DNA of 64,000 nucleotides from Bifidobacterium sp. WK041_4_12 (GTDB lineage: Bacteria; Actinomycetota; Actinomycetes; Actinomycetales; Bifidobacteriaceae): contig NZ_CP129674.1 of assembly GCF_041080795.1 (NCBI RefSeq), positions 806,001-870,000 on the forward strand, written 5' to 3'. The notes below the pieces were generated by a model. The model was not told the DNA's origin and did no database searches. It saw only the letters and a list, made by a program, of their open reading frames with translations. Made by a program: the position numbers and the translations under genes. Numbering within the stretch: the first letter of the stretch is position 1; each line of letters begins with the position of its first letter. Positions 54,747 through 63,662 of this stretch are shown piece by piece.

Positions 54747-56054
54747 ATGAATGATAAGGTGAGTGTTCAGTCACAACCTTCCAGAGCGGATGCGCTGACT
54801 GCCGAAGGGTATACGGCCCATGACGAGGAACGATGGGCACCTGAACCACCGAAATCCCGCAGTCGAACGGCATTCGAACGTGATCGTGCGCGACTCGTGC
54901 ATTCCTCGGCCTTGCGAAGATTGGGTGCGAAGACGCAGATTCTCGTAGCCGGAACCGACGATTTCGCTCGAACCCGTCTCACGCACACCTTGGAGGTTGC
55001 CCAGATAGGGCGGCAGATAGGCGGACTGCTCGGATGCGATCCCGATGTCGTGGACTGCGCATGTCTTGCACATGATCTGGGCCATCCGCCCTTTGGACAT
55101 AACGGCGAGCATGCTTTGGCGGAGATTGCCGACTCCATAGGCGGGTTTGAAGGCAATGCCCAGACGCTCAGACTGCTGACACGGCTCGAACCGAAGATAT
55201 TCCATCCCGATGGTCGCAGCGCGGGGGTGAATCTGACCAGGGCCGCACTTGACGCCACCGTCAAATATCCGTGGACGCTGGCGCAGGCGGCCCAGCATCC
55301 GAAGGGGGAGCGAAGCAAGAAATTCTGCGTATACCCTGACGATGTCGATGTGTTTCAATGGCTGAAACAGGGAGCACCCAAGGAATCTCGCCCGATGGAA
55401 TGTCAGGTCATGGATCTGGCCGACGACATCGCATACAGCGTACATGACGTTGAGGATGCGATAGTTTCCGCATACTTCAACCCTGTCAGTCTGGCGGATT
55501 CGCGCATCGTCGATGAGATTGTGGCGATGACGCGAGACTGGTATGGGCAGCAGTGGAATCCCGATGAACTCCTCAACGCGCTGCAACGCTTGCGTATGGA
55601 ACGACTCTTCCCCGCTCATTACAACGGTTCGAGGCAGTCGCTCGCCCAGCTGAAGAACATCACCAGCGCTCTTATCGGGCGTTTCGCCGGATCGGTGGAA
55701 AACGCGACTCGAGAACGCTATGGTGACGCGAATCTGACCAGATATTCGGCATCCGTGGTCGTTCCCGAAGACACGGCATACGAAATCGTGGCGTTGAAGG
55801 GCATATCGGTCTATTTTGTGATGGCCCCGCGTGAACACGAGCCATTTCATGCAGAACAGCTGCGTATCGTGACCGACCTGGTCGACGTGATGATGCGCGA
55901 CTCGCCCAAGCCATCGGAAGCACTCGAAGCGGTGTTTCTTGAGGACTGGAACGAGGCGACCAATGATGACGAGCGGCTGAGGGTCGCCATCGATCAGGTG
56001 GCAAGCCTCACCGACGGTTCCGCCTTGGCACTCCATTCGATTCTGTGCGACTGA
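54747..56054 (+). CDS. dgt: Deoxyguanosinetriphosphate triphosphohydrolase-like protein
   Basis: HD-domain dNTPase that splits dNTP to nucleoside and tripolyphosphate. 435 residues. Metal site: His80 (RTRLTHTLEVAQI), HD pair His109-Asp110 (CLAHDLGHPPFGHNGE), and the late Asp in MDLADDIAYSVHDVED. Start 54747 follows CGGGAGAAG; the frame is open to 54690. It precedes dnaG, an arrangement common in Actinobacteria. Confidence 0.93.
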   Translation: MNDKVSVQSQPSRADALTAEGYTAHDEERWAPEPPKSRSRTAFERDRARLVHSSALRRLGAKTQILVAGTDDFARTRLTHTLEVAQIGRQIGGLLGCDPDVVDCACLAHDLGHPPFGHNGEHALAEIADSIGGFEGNAQTLRLLTRLEPKIFHPDGRSAGVNLTRAALDATVKYPWTLAQAAQHPKGERSKKFCVYPDDVDVFQWLKQGAPKESRPMECQVMDLADDIAYSVHDVEDAIVSAYFNPVSLADSRIVDEIVAMTRDWYGQQWNPDELLNALQRLRMERLFPAHYNGSRQSLAQLKNITSALIGRFAGSVENATRERYGDANLTRYSASVVVPEDTAYEIVALKGISVYFVMAPREHEPFHAEQLRIVTDLVDVMMRDSPKPSEALEAVFLEDWNEATNDDERLRVAIDQVASLTDGSALALHSILCD

Positions 56055-56084
56055 AGCTTCTGCCCGCTCACCGCTGAAGATCGG

Positions 56085-56108
56085 GCACTGGCAGGAGCAC
56101 TGGCAAGA
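56085..56108. repeat. 12-bp tandem duplication between dgt and dnaG
   Basis: GCACTGGCAGGA (56085-56096) and GCACTGGCAAGA (56097-56108), followed by a partial GCAC, in the 124-bp spacer. Confidence 0.8.
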
Positions 56109-56178
56109 GCACAGTCGTGGTCAGGAGCGGGCGGACTCAAGCGAACGCTATCCGAATCATCGGCTAAGGTGAGGTGCT

Positions 56179-58242
56179 ATGGCAGGGATGATTGTTAACG
56201 AGGATATCGAAAAGGTGCGCGCCAGCGCAGATCTCTATGACATCGTGTCTGCGGATGTGACGTTGAAAGCGTCCGGTGCAGGCACCTTCATGGGACTGTG
56301 CCCCTTCCATGATGAGAAGACACCAAGTTTTTCAGTACGGCCCTCGATGGGCGTATGGCATTGCTTTGGCTGCGGGCGCGGCGGCGATGTCTTTGGATAC
56401 GTCGAAGAGCATGAAAGCGTCGGCTTTGGCGAGGCAGTTGGCATTCTGGCCGATAAATACCATATTGAACTGCATTACGATTCAGAAGGACCGCAGAAAC
56501 CGCAAGGTTCTACACGGTCAAGACTTCTGGAAGCGAACGAGGAGGCGCAGCGCTTTTTCGTTTCGAACATCATGAGCGACGATGCGCTTGCAGCGAGAAA
56601 GCTGTTGGGAGGTCGCAACTTTTCGCAGGCAGACTCCGAGCGATTCGGATGCGGTTTCGCACCTCGCGGCTGGGATAACCTCGTGCGACATCTGGCTTCC
56701 AAGGGGTTCACGCAGAAAGAGATGCTCGATGCGGGGTTGGCACGGCAAGGTCAGCGCGGCATCTATGACTATTTTCGCGGTCGTGCAACCTGGCCGATTC
56801 GTGACTCAACGGGGAGAACGTTGGGTTTCGGCGCTCGCATGCTGTTCGACGATGATACGATTCAGGCGAAATACATCAATACGCCCGATACGCAGCTCTA
56901 CCGAAAGAATCAAGTGCTGTACGGCATCGACCTGGCGAAATCCGCCATCGTCAAGAAACGGCAGGTCGTTATCGTCGAAGGATACACCGATGTGATGGCG
57001 TGCCATCTCGCCGGCATCGACACGGCGGTCGCCACCTGCGGCACGGCATTCGGGCTGGAGCATGCAAAGATCGTTCGGCGTCTGATCGCCGATGACTCTC
57101 TCGGAGGCATTCAGCTCATCGGTCCTGTGAAGGGGTCGCGGGTTATCTTCACCTTTGACGGCGATGCAGCGGGGCAGAAGGCGGCCCTGCATGCCTTTGG
57201 ACTGGACGGCTCGTTCCTGACGCAGACCTTCGTGGCAGTGGCCGACGATAATCTGGATCCATGTGACTTGCGCATTCAGCGCGGCGATGCTGCGGTACGA
57301 GCTTTGGTGGCAAAGCCTCAACCGCTGTATGACTTCGTCATCGATACGGCCATTGACGCTTTCGACACGGAATATACGACCGGTCAGATGGGAGCGCTGA
57401 AGGCTGTAGCACCGATAATCGCGCAGATCCGTGACCGTTCGCTGGTAGACATGTATGCGCGCAAGGCGGCGCGAAGAATCGGAGTGGAAAGCGAGCTGAT
57501 GTCTCGCGAAACCATGGCGGCGCGCCGAAGGGCCCACGTGCATGACGAAGACGCGTATGCAGTGCGCGAACCTCGCTATCGCCATGAGGCAGACAGGGGG
57601 TCGCAGGCTTCTGCCAATGCCGAATTGTCAGAGCGCATGGCGGTGCAGCGTCAGGATGCCGTCAGCCAGGGATACTTCAAAATTGACGACGCCGTGTTCA
57701 TGTGCGAACAGCAGTTCATGGGCGTGCTGATTCAGATACCTCGTGCCGTACATGCCGACATGGCGGGGCAACTGTCGGAGGCAAGCTTTGTCACACCCGT
57801 GTTCCGCTCGCTGTTTCAGGTTTTCGAAGCCGTTGGCGGACTTCCTGCAGACGATATGCCACAAGGGCTATGGATGCATAACCTGATCAAGGCTGCAGGG
57901 CCTGCACTCGAGCCGGTTATCAACGAGCTTGCCGTGATGCCTCTGCCCTTGCCACAGCCTGACAATGCGAATGCTTCCAGCCGCAGCGACGATACCCAGC
58001 CGGAACACAATGCTGCCGCGGTACAGTTGCGGCCAGCGACCGATACGGAAACCCAATACGCTTCGGAACTTCTGGTGAGGCTCCTCGACCTGGGATTCAT
58101 GCGACGCATCGCATACGCCAAGGCACGCATGAACCGCTTGCCCGACGGCGAAGAAAAATTCAAGCTGCTGGGAAGCATCACCACGATGGAAACCGCCAGA
58201 AAGGATCTGCAAGCCCAGATTTTCGGCAATACTGTCGGCTAG
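56179..58242 (+). CDS. dnaG: DNA primase
   Basis: Synthesises RNA primers at the replication fork. 687 residues: N-terminal CHC2 zinc finger (Cys41, His44, Cys62, Cys65), the RNA polymerase core (about 115-440) with TOPRIM motifs VEGYTDVMACHLAG and FTFDGDAAGQKAA, and a C-terminal helicase-binding domain. The TOPRIM loop between those motifs is somewhat long (RRLIADDSLGGIQLIGPVKG). A low-complexity linker lies near residue 595-620. Start at 56179 fits the family. Confidence 0.95.
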   Translation: MAGMIVNEDIEKVRASADLYDIVSADVTLKASGAGTFMGLCPFHDEKTPSFSVRPSMGVWHCFGCGRGGDVFGYVEEHESVGFGEAVGILADKYHIELHYDSEGPQKPQGSTRSRLLEANEEAQRFFVSNIMSDDALAARKLLGGRNFSQADSERFGCGFAPRGWDNLVRHLASKGFTQKEMLDAGLARQGQRGIYDYFRGRATWPIRDSTGRTLGFGARMLFDDDTIQAKYINTPDTQLYRKNQVLYGIDLAKSAIVKKRQVVIVEGYTDVMACHLAGIDTAVATCGTAFGLEHAKIVRRLIADDSLGGIQLIGPVKGSRVIFTFDGDAAGQKAALHAFGLDGSFLTQTFVAVADDNLDPCDLRIQRGDAAVRALVAKPQPLYDFVIDTAIDAFDTEYTTGQMGALKAVAPIIAQIRDRSLVDMYARKAARRIGVESELMSRETMAARRRAHVHDEDAYAVREPRYRHEADRGSQASANAELSERMAVQRQDAVSQGYFKIDDAVFMCEQQFMGVLIQIPRAVHADMAGQLSEASFVTPVFRSLFQVFEAVGGLPADDMPQGLWMHNLIKAAGPALEPVINELAVMPLPLPQPDNANASSRSDDTQPEHNAAAVQLRPATDTETQYASELLVRLLDLGFMRRIAYAKARMNRLPDGEEKFKLLGSITTMETARKDLQAQIFGNTVG

Positions 58243-58372
58243 GCAAGCTCAGCCTCTCCTTACGCCGTGGAGTCGGTTTTCCACAAATGCGGCCTTTCGG
58301 CGCCTTTCACGACGCGACCTCCTGCCTGAGCGCAGCGAGTATCCGTGGGTGTGGCTACAATAGTTCTGGTTT

Positions 58373-58449
58373 GGCCCCGTAGCTCAGTTGGATAGAGCGT
58401 GTGACTTCTAATCTCAAGGTCGTCGGTTCGAACCCGACCGGGGTCACCA
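58373..58449 (+). tRNA. tRNA-Arg (anticodon UCU)
   Basis: Full cloverleaf with encoded CCA: acceptor GGCCCCG/CGGGGTC (one G-U pair), D arm GCTC...GAGC, anticodon loop CTTCTAA with TCT at 58407-58409 (reads AGA/AGG), T arm GTCGG-TTCGAAC-CCGAC. The anticodon stem TGTGA/TCTCA has a U-U mismatch at its central pair. A TACAAT -10-like box lies at 58356-58361. Confidence 0.95.
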
Positions 58450-58532
58450 TTTCTTGCAGAACGTAGTTCACATGCTTTTCTTTACTCATGCGTAGAGTAG
58501 TCATGGTTACATCGTTCGGATTGCGAGGTCAA

Positions 58533-59066
58533 ATGTCGTTATTACACCGGGATGAACATGAAGCACATCCTTCAACTGATCAGCCTGTAGTTGCCGTTGT
58601 CATGGGGTCATCAAGCGACTGGGAAACCATGAAGCACTCATGCCAGATCCTTGATGATTTTCATATTCCATACATGAAACAAGTCATTTCAGCTCACCGC
58701 ACGCCGGATCTGATGGCTGATTTCGCGCACAATGCCCGCGACAACGGACTCAAGGTCATTATCGCCGGTGCAGGCGGTGCCGCCCACTTGCCAGGCATGA
58801 TCGCAGCGCAGACCACCTTGCCAGTTATCGGGGTTCCTGTGCAGTCACACGCACTAAGCGGTTGGGATTCCTTGCTTTCCATAGTGCAGATGCCGGGTGG
58901 CATTCCCGTGGCAACCACAGCCATCGGCAAATCTGGAGCGACGAATGCAGGAATTCTTGCAGTGAGCATCTTATCTACCAGCGATTCGACCTTGGCAGAC
59001 GCGCTCGCGGCATTCCGTAAAGAGCTCAGGGAGAAGGTAGAGGAGTCAAATGCCGAGCTTAAGTGA
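58533..59066 (+). CDS. purE: N5-carboxyaminoimidazole ribonucleotide mutase
   Basis: Purine synthesis: converts N5-CAIR to CAIR. About 177 residues, class I Pur[15 protein letters not shown], the catalytic His in ISAHRTPD, and [15 protein letters not shown] are intact. GAGG precedes the ATG at 58533; the longer frame from 58488 has none. Its 3' end overlaps purK by 17 bp. Confidence 0.95.
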   Translation: MSLLHRDEHEAHPSTDQPVVAVVMGSSSDWETMKHSCQILDDFHIPYMKQVISAHRTPDLMADFAHNARDNGLKVIIAGAGGAAHLPGMIAAQTTLPVIGVPVQSHALSGWDSLLSIVQMPGGIPVATTAIGKSGATNAGILAVSILSTSDSTLADALAAFRKELREKVEESNAELK

Positions 59067-60222
59067 AGAAACCAAGGGCAGTGTCACGATGTTGCAGCCA
59101 GGTGCCACGATCGGCATTGTCGGAGGAGGGCAGCTGGGCCGCATGATGGCTCTTGCCGCCAAATATCACGGCTTCCGCATTGGCGTTCTCGACCCCACTC
59201 CAGACTGCCCGACAGCGCAGGTTGGCGATTTCCAGATCGTCGCCGAATACGACGACAAGCACGCGATTCATGAACTTGCCGAACGCAGCGATGTGCTCAC
59301 CTACGAGTTTGAGAACGTCGATGCGGATGCCCTCGATGAGGTTCGTGGGAAAACAGCCGTTCCGCAAGGGACAGACTTGCTGCGCGTGACGCAGGACAGA
59401 GTCTTCGAGAAGCAGTTCATCAACGATCATGGCACGCAGACCGCACCATGGAAACAGGTCGATGATTTCGATCAATTGGTAGCGGCCATCAAGGATCTTG
59501 GCTATCCCGCAGTGCTCAAGACCCGTCGAGGCGGATATGACGGCCATGGTCAACTGGTGCTGCACAGCGACGACGATCTTGATATCGTTCGCAAGCGCGA
59601 GCAGGATACGGGCATCTTCCCTCCTTCGATTCTTGAAGGATTCGTAGACTTCGCGTTCGAAGCATCGATCCTGATTTCCGGCAATGGCAAGGATTTCGTT
59701 ACCTTCCCCATCGTCCGCAACGAGCATCGCCACAATATCCTGCATCTGACCATCGCTCCGGCAGTCGTCGCCGATGAAGTCGCGCAGGAGGCCGAAGCTT
59801 TGGCCTTGCGACTCGCCAAGGGATTCGAGCTGGCGGGCACCCTCGCCATCGAGCTGTTCATCACGAAAGACAACAAGGTGATCGTGAACGAGCTTGCCCC
59901 ACGTCCGCACAATTCCGGTCATTACACGATTGAGGCATGCTCGATCAGCCAGTTCGATGCTCATATTCGCGGAATCGCGGGCTGGCCGCTGCCCAAGCCA
60001 GAGCTGCTCAGTCCAGCAGTCATGGCGAATGTCCTTGGTCAGCACGTCGCTCCCACGCGCGCTCTGATAGGTGCCCATCCCGAATGGAATGTGCATGATT
60101 ACGGCAAGGCCGAAGTCAAGCACAATCGAAAGATGGGGCATATCACCGTGCTCACCTCAGACACGGATGCTGCGGTAGCTGAACTCGAAGCCACAGGCTG
60201 CTGGTCGGATCTGCAGGATTGA
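59050..60222 (+). CDS. purK: N5-carboxyaminoimidazole ribonucleotide synthase
   Basis: ATP-grasp enzyme making N5-CAIR from AIR, bicarbonate and ATP, handing it to PurE. 390 residues. N-terminal [20 protein letters not shown]-grasp segments [14 protein letters not shown] and [23 protein letters not shown] lies before the ATG at 59050, inside the end of purE, so translation is coupled. Confidence 0.96.
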   Translation: MPSLSEETKGSVTMLQPGATIGIVGGGQLGRMMALAAKYHGFRIGVLDPTPDCPTAQVGDFQIVAEYDDKHAIHELAERSDVLTYEFENVDADALDEVRGKTAVPQGTDLLRVTQDRVFEKQFINDHGTQTAPWKQVDDFDQLVAAIKDLGYPAVLKTRRGGYDGHGQLVLHSDDDLDIVRKREQDTGIFPPSILEGFVDFAFEASILISGNGKDFVTFPIVRNEHRHNILHLTIAPAVVADEVAQEAEALALRLAKGFELAGTLAIELFITKDNKVIVNELAPRPHNSGHYTIEACSISQFDAHIRGIAGWPLPKPELLSPAVMANVLGQHVAPTRALIGAHPEWNVHDYGKAEVKHNRKMGHITVLTSDTDAAVAELEATGCWSDLQD

Positions 60223-60358
60223 CACTGTCTGAAACCTTCAGAAGTTACGATATTGCAGACGGCGAAGGTGCTGTCTGCAATACGCTTCAGGCATTGTCCG
60301 TTGCTTCCTTCCTTGCAAGTGCGCTACATTGGAGCGGAAAGCTTATTAAAGGAGTGTC

Positions 60359-60754
60359 ATGACTGGGCATGTAATTCGACAAACGAGGCAAAAGGATGCA
60401 GTGCGCAAGGCTTTGCACGCTTCAGGGGATTTCGTTACGGCTCAGGAATTGCATCGTCAGCTTGAGGATGAGGGTTCCACGATAGGACTGGCTACGGTCT
60501 ATCGTCAGCTCAACATGCTCGCTGAGGCAGGACACGCAGACACGATACAGCTCAATGGTTCTCAACTGTTCAGAATGTGCGACGATCCGACCCATCATCA
60601 CCACCTGGTCTGCACCAAGTGTGGCAAGACGGTTGAAATCGAGCCGCCAGACGAAACATGGCTACGCAAGACCGCAGCCGCCCACGGTTTCACCGTCAGC
60701 TCTCACACCTTAGAGATGTTTGGCCTCTGCGAAGACTGTCAACAGGACAGATAG
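60359..60754 (+). CDS. Fur-family metalloregulator
   Basis: 131 residues: winged helix (about 1-80, TIGLATVYRQLNMLAEAG) and metal-sensing domain (HHHHLVC). Two structural-zinc pairs are visible, Cys85/Cys88 and Cys124/Cys127. The HHHH run and short length fit Zur or Fur better than PerR, but the metal cannot be fixed from sequence. AAAGGAG precedes the ATG. It is followed by a double-hairpin region. Confidence 0.9.
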   Translation: MTGHVIRQTRQKDAVRKALHASGDFVTAQELHRQLEDEGSTIGLATVYRQLNMLAEAGHADTIQLNGSQLFRMCDDPTHHHHLVCTKCGKTVEIEPPDETWLRKTAAAHGFTVSSHTLEMFGLCEDCQQDR

Positions 60755-60778
60755 GCATAGGTGAATCGGTCGTTGTGC

Positions 60779-60836
60779 GTCGATTTCACGAGTTTTGCGG
60801 CAATTGCGCAGTATATGCTCGTGAAATCGGCTTTTT
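60779..60836 (+). terminator. Rho-independent terminator of the Fur-family gene
   Basis: CGATTTCACGAG (60781-60792) pairs with CTCGTGAAATCG (60818-60829), and two outer pairs can be added including a G-U. GCTTTTTA follows directly, giving a classic T-run. The 25-base loop is long. The left arm end is shared with a second, longer inverted repeat. Confidence 0.75.
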
Positions 60837-60893
60837 ACCGACGATATTTCAACGATTCAGCACATGTATACTGCGTAATTGCCGCAAAACTCG
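60789..60893. repeat. 27-bp inverted repeat between convergent genes
   Basis: 60789-60815 and 60867-60893 are inverted copies (GAGTTTTGCGGCAATTGCGC... and its complement) with one mismatch, around a 51-bp centre. It lies between convergent fur and the MprF-like gene and overlaps the T-run terminator arm, so the two folds are mutually exclusive. Confidence 0.85.
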
Positions 60894-60952
60894 CAGTCTC
60901 AATCTCAAAGGACCAGGAATAGCGGTGAGGTTTGCGATATTTCTGCAATATT

Positions 60953-63559
60953 TCAGCGATTGAGCATCTTGCTGATCTGGCTAGGCTTCAAATCTGGCAA
61001 ATATGCTTCCAAAACTGCCAATCCCATAGGCAGAAGTCGTGAAACGTCTGGATAGCAGATGTATACCGGTTCCTCGGTCGGTTGGAACCGCTTCTTGAAC
61101 TGGAACAATGAGTTGAATCCGTACGAAGGCTCCATGATGTCCGCAACGATCTGCAGCGCATGGTGCAGTGCGGCTGAATCAGCACCATCTTCAACGGGAG
61201 AACCAGCCAAGGGAGCGGCAGACAAGCTCATGAATCCTGCAACGCCTTCCTCCTGCAGCCGTTCAGCCATGCGTGCAATCAGAAATTCCATGATCCCATT
61301 GGGACTATCAATCCGATGGCGCATGAAGTCAAGCGTCCATCCGACAATCTGGCCATTGCGCCACGTGGGCAACCAGCTCGTCACGCCCTGAATCACATTG
61401 TTCGCATCGATGGCATAGAGCAGCATGACGCGGCGATCTCTGAGCTCATCGACACCACCCAAGGTGAACTTCATCTCAGGCAGCGACTTCAGATTTGCCC
61501 ATTGGTCTGAAATGTCAATGATCTGGGACTGAATGTCGCGCGGACTGTCATTGAAGCTTGCATAGACGTCGCGGATTCCTTCGCGGTTCGCCTTGTTGAT
61601 GGCCGTTCGTATGGCCTGCCATTTCTTTCCCTTGGTCTGCCAGATGCGGGGATCGACGACCATTTCGCTGCCAACCTGAATCGACGACCATCCTTGGCTC
61701 AGCAGCGCCTGACGAGTCGCATCATGAACGCTGTAGAACACGGGAGACAGCGAACGTTCGTAGCAGAAATGCGTGAAGCCTTGCAGGTCGTCAAGATATT
61801 CGCTGGCATCTCCAAAAGGTCCTGTCGTGGTCAGCGCAATGCCATGAGCGACACGATACGCAACCGCAGAACGGCCAGTCGGAGAGAACCAATAGTTATT
61901 GCCCTCCCAGGTGGTCATGAACGACATCGATTCTCCGCCCAGCTCGACAAGTGCGCTGGCTGCCTTCCGAGCTTCTGAATTCTCGGTAATCGAAGTGCGC
62001 ATCCAACGTGACATCACGATGATGAGCACGAGCCAGAAAATGATGCCGATGCTCTGACGTACGATCTCAGCCGCGAAGGTTTCCGTGTGCAACACGGCCT
62101 GCGAGGTATTCAAGAATCCCATCGGAATAAATGTCTGAGGCAGCTGTGAAAGCAATGACGGCAAGTCGGCAACAGGCTTGAACGCGTATGGATTCAGCAG
62201 GCCAAAGCTGATATAGAACACGCTCAGAACAAGCGCAGTCATCACGATTGAAGTGATGCCTCTTCTGCTTGCGCCATGCTCGGTAGGGACGTTGAATAGT
62301 CGAATGCTGTAGAGAATCACTATTGCGAAAATCAGTGGCGGAAGCACGCTCGTCAACATCGAAGGCAACAGACCGTGCCGATAAGGTTGCAGCGCGGCAG
62401 AGCTGCCATGCATCGCGGAGAGCAAATAATACAGTAGCGTGAACAGAACGATGCCAACGTTGACGACAACCGCCGACCATGCGGCAATGCGACGGCCACG
62501 ATACAGACCCCAACTGATGATAAGCAGCACTATGGTCGGCAGAATCGCTCGGATGATACTTCCCGAAGTCGAGATGTGATACAGGTTGAACTCCTGATAG
62601 CAGCTACTCTGCGAGGATGTTCTCAGGCAATCCACCAGACGAGCGTCATTGATGGTTCCGGGCCCGGTGAGCAGTCCTAGAGCGCTGAGAGCACCGTGAT
62701 GGGCATGTGAGATCGTCGCCACAATCGGTCCCAGAGCGAGCACGACCGAGATCGACGTCAGCAGACTCCGTCGTTCATGCGCGCTGCTTGAAGCCCAATG
62801 TTCACGGCTGTCCTGCGGCCCATGCCACACGTACCCCATGAATTGACCGACAAGTGCCGCTGCCAGCAAGCAGTAGTCGCCAGGATCTCCCGTGTAGAGC
62901 AGTGCGATCAGAATGGCCGAATAGCCGACCAGCCGGATTCTGCGCCTCCAGATGAAGCTGCTGAATGCGCTCGCTGCCATCAGCGCCCCAATGCTCATGA
63001 CCAAAGGGCTCAGCGTCATGCGCGCCTGAGCGGCGCTTTGCCACATGCCTCCAAGCCAATTGATGAAAATACACAGGAACAGACCGATAATCGCGCCTGA
63101 AAGACCCGAAAGCAGACAGGTGAGCAGCGTGCGTGCGCGCCCCAGTCGAGGTTCCGCTATCGAGAAGATGCAGAAGATGATGATGATATCAAGTATCATC
63201 CGAAACATGCTTGTCGAAAGGAACAGTGTGGCTATCAGACCGATCATCTGCGCCGCAAGGCTCGGAGGATTCTGAGCCACCGCACTATTGGCGATTCGAC
63301 CACCATGCATCATGAGCTGGTCATAGGTCGTGGACAGATACAGACTGCTCTGCGGGATGCGGAAGAGAATCCTCCACAGCCAGAACAGTATGTTGACCAA
63401 CGCAACGCAGCTCGTGACCCATACGGCAAGCTGATGGTTGAGCAGCCATTGGCGTGCATCGTTCAGCAGTCCCTGCCATCCCTCAGGCGGTTGTGCTGCA
63501 GGCTCTGATCCCGTGCTCCCGGACGTGGTTTGCGGCATGTGTCTTTCCGTTTCTGACAT
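60953..63559 (-). CDS. Rhomboid-like / phosphatidylglycerol lysyltransferase-like (MprF-like) membrane protein
   Basis: 868 residues. Residues 1-520 hold a dozen or so helices; the C-terminal part (about 545-868) is the DUF2156/LPG-synthase domain (FCYERSLSPVFYSVHDA, EFLIARMAERLQEEGV, FNSLFQFKKRFQP) that transfers an aminoacyl group to membrane lipid. The first helices (about 85-260) resemble a rhomboid fold (FCIFSIAEPRLGRARTLLT) but lack a clear GxSG/His pair, so a protease role is doubtful. Expected effect: lowering negative charge of the membrane. Downstream of an esterase gene on the same strand. Confidence 0.8.
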   Translation of the reverse strand: MSETERHMPQTTSGSTGSEPAAQPPEGWQGLLNDARQWLLNHQLAVWVTSCVALVNILFWLWRILFRIPQSSLYLSTTYDQLMMHGGRIANSAVAQNPPSLAAQMIGLIATLFLSTSMFRMILDIIIIFCIFSIAEPRLGRARTLLTCLLSGLSGAIIGLFLCIFINWLGGMWQSAAQARMTLSPLVMSIGALMAASAFSSFIWRRRIRLVGYSAILIALLYTGDPGDYCLLAAALVGQFMGYVWHGPQDSREHWASSSAHERRSLLTSISVVLALGPIVATISHAHHGALSALGLLTGPGTINDARLVDCLRTSSQSSCYQEFNLYHISTSGSIIRAILPTIVLLIISWGLYRGRRIAAWSAVVVNVGIVLFTLLYYLLSAMHGSSAALQPYRHGLLPSMLTSVLPPLIFAIVILYSIRLFNVPTEHGASRRGITSIVMTALVLSVFYISFGLLNPYAFKPVADLPSLLSQLPQTFIPMGFLNTSQAVLHTETFAAEIVRQSIGIIFWLVLIIVMSRWMRTSITENSEARKAASALVELGGESMSFMTTWEGNNYWFSPTGRSAVAYRVAHGIALTTTGPFGDASEYLDDLQGFTHFCYERSLSPVFYSVHDATRQALLSQGWSSIQVGSEMVVDPRIWQTKGKKWQAIRTAINKANREGIRDVYASFNDSPRDIQSQIIDISDQWANLKSLPEMKFTLGGVDELRDRRVMLLYAIDANNVIQGVTSWLPTWRNGQIVGWTLDFMRHRIDSPNGIMEFLIARMAERLQEEGVAGFMSLSAAPLAGSPVEDGADSAALHHALQIVADIMEPSYGFNSLFQFKKRFQPTEEPVYICYPDVSRLLPMGLAVLEAYLPDLKPSQISKMLNR

Positions 63560-63662
63560 GTGTTATTGCTTCCCCTATATATTCGAATGTGCATGCTGGA
63601 GTGAGCCGAAGCTGATGCACATCATCATTCCCTACCCTCTACCATAACCTCAGAGGCGTTCA

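Noticed and set aside
54771..56036. Long antisense ORF (421 codons) opposite dgt
   Set aside because: Mirrors the dgt frame, no start signal, no family features; dgt motifs on the plus strand are clear.
58373..58532. Integration site at the tRNA-Arg gene
   Set aside because: No integrase, no repeated tRNA 3' end nearby, and the flanks are housekeeping genes.
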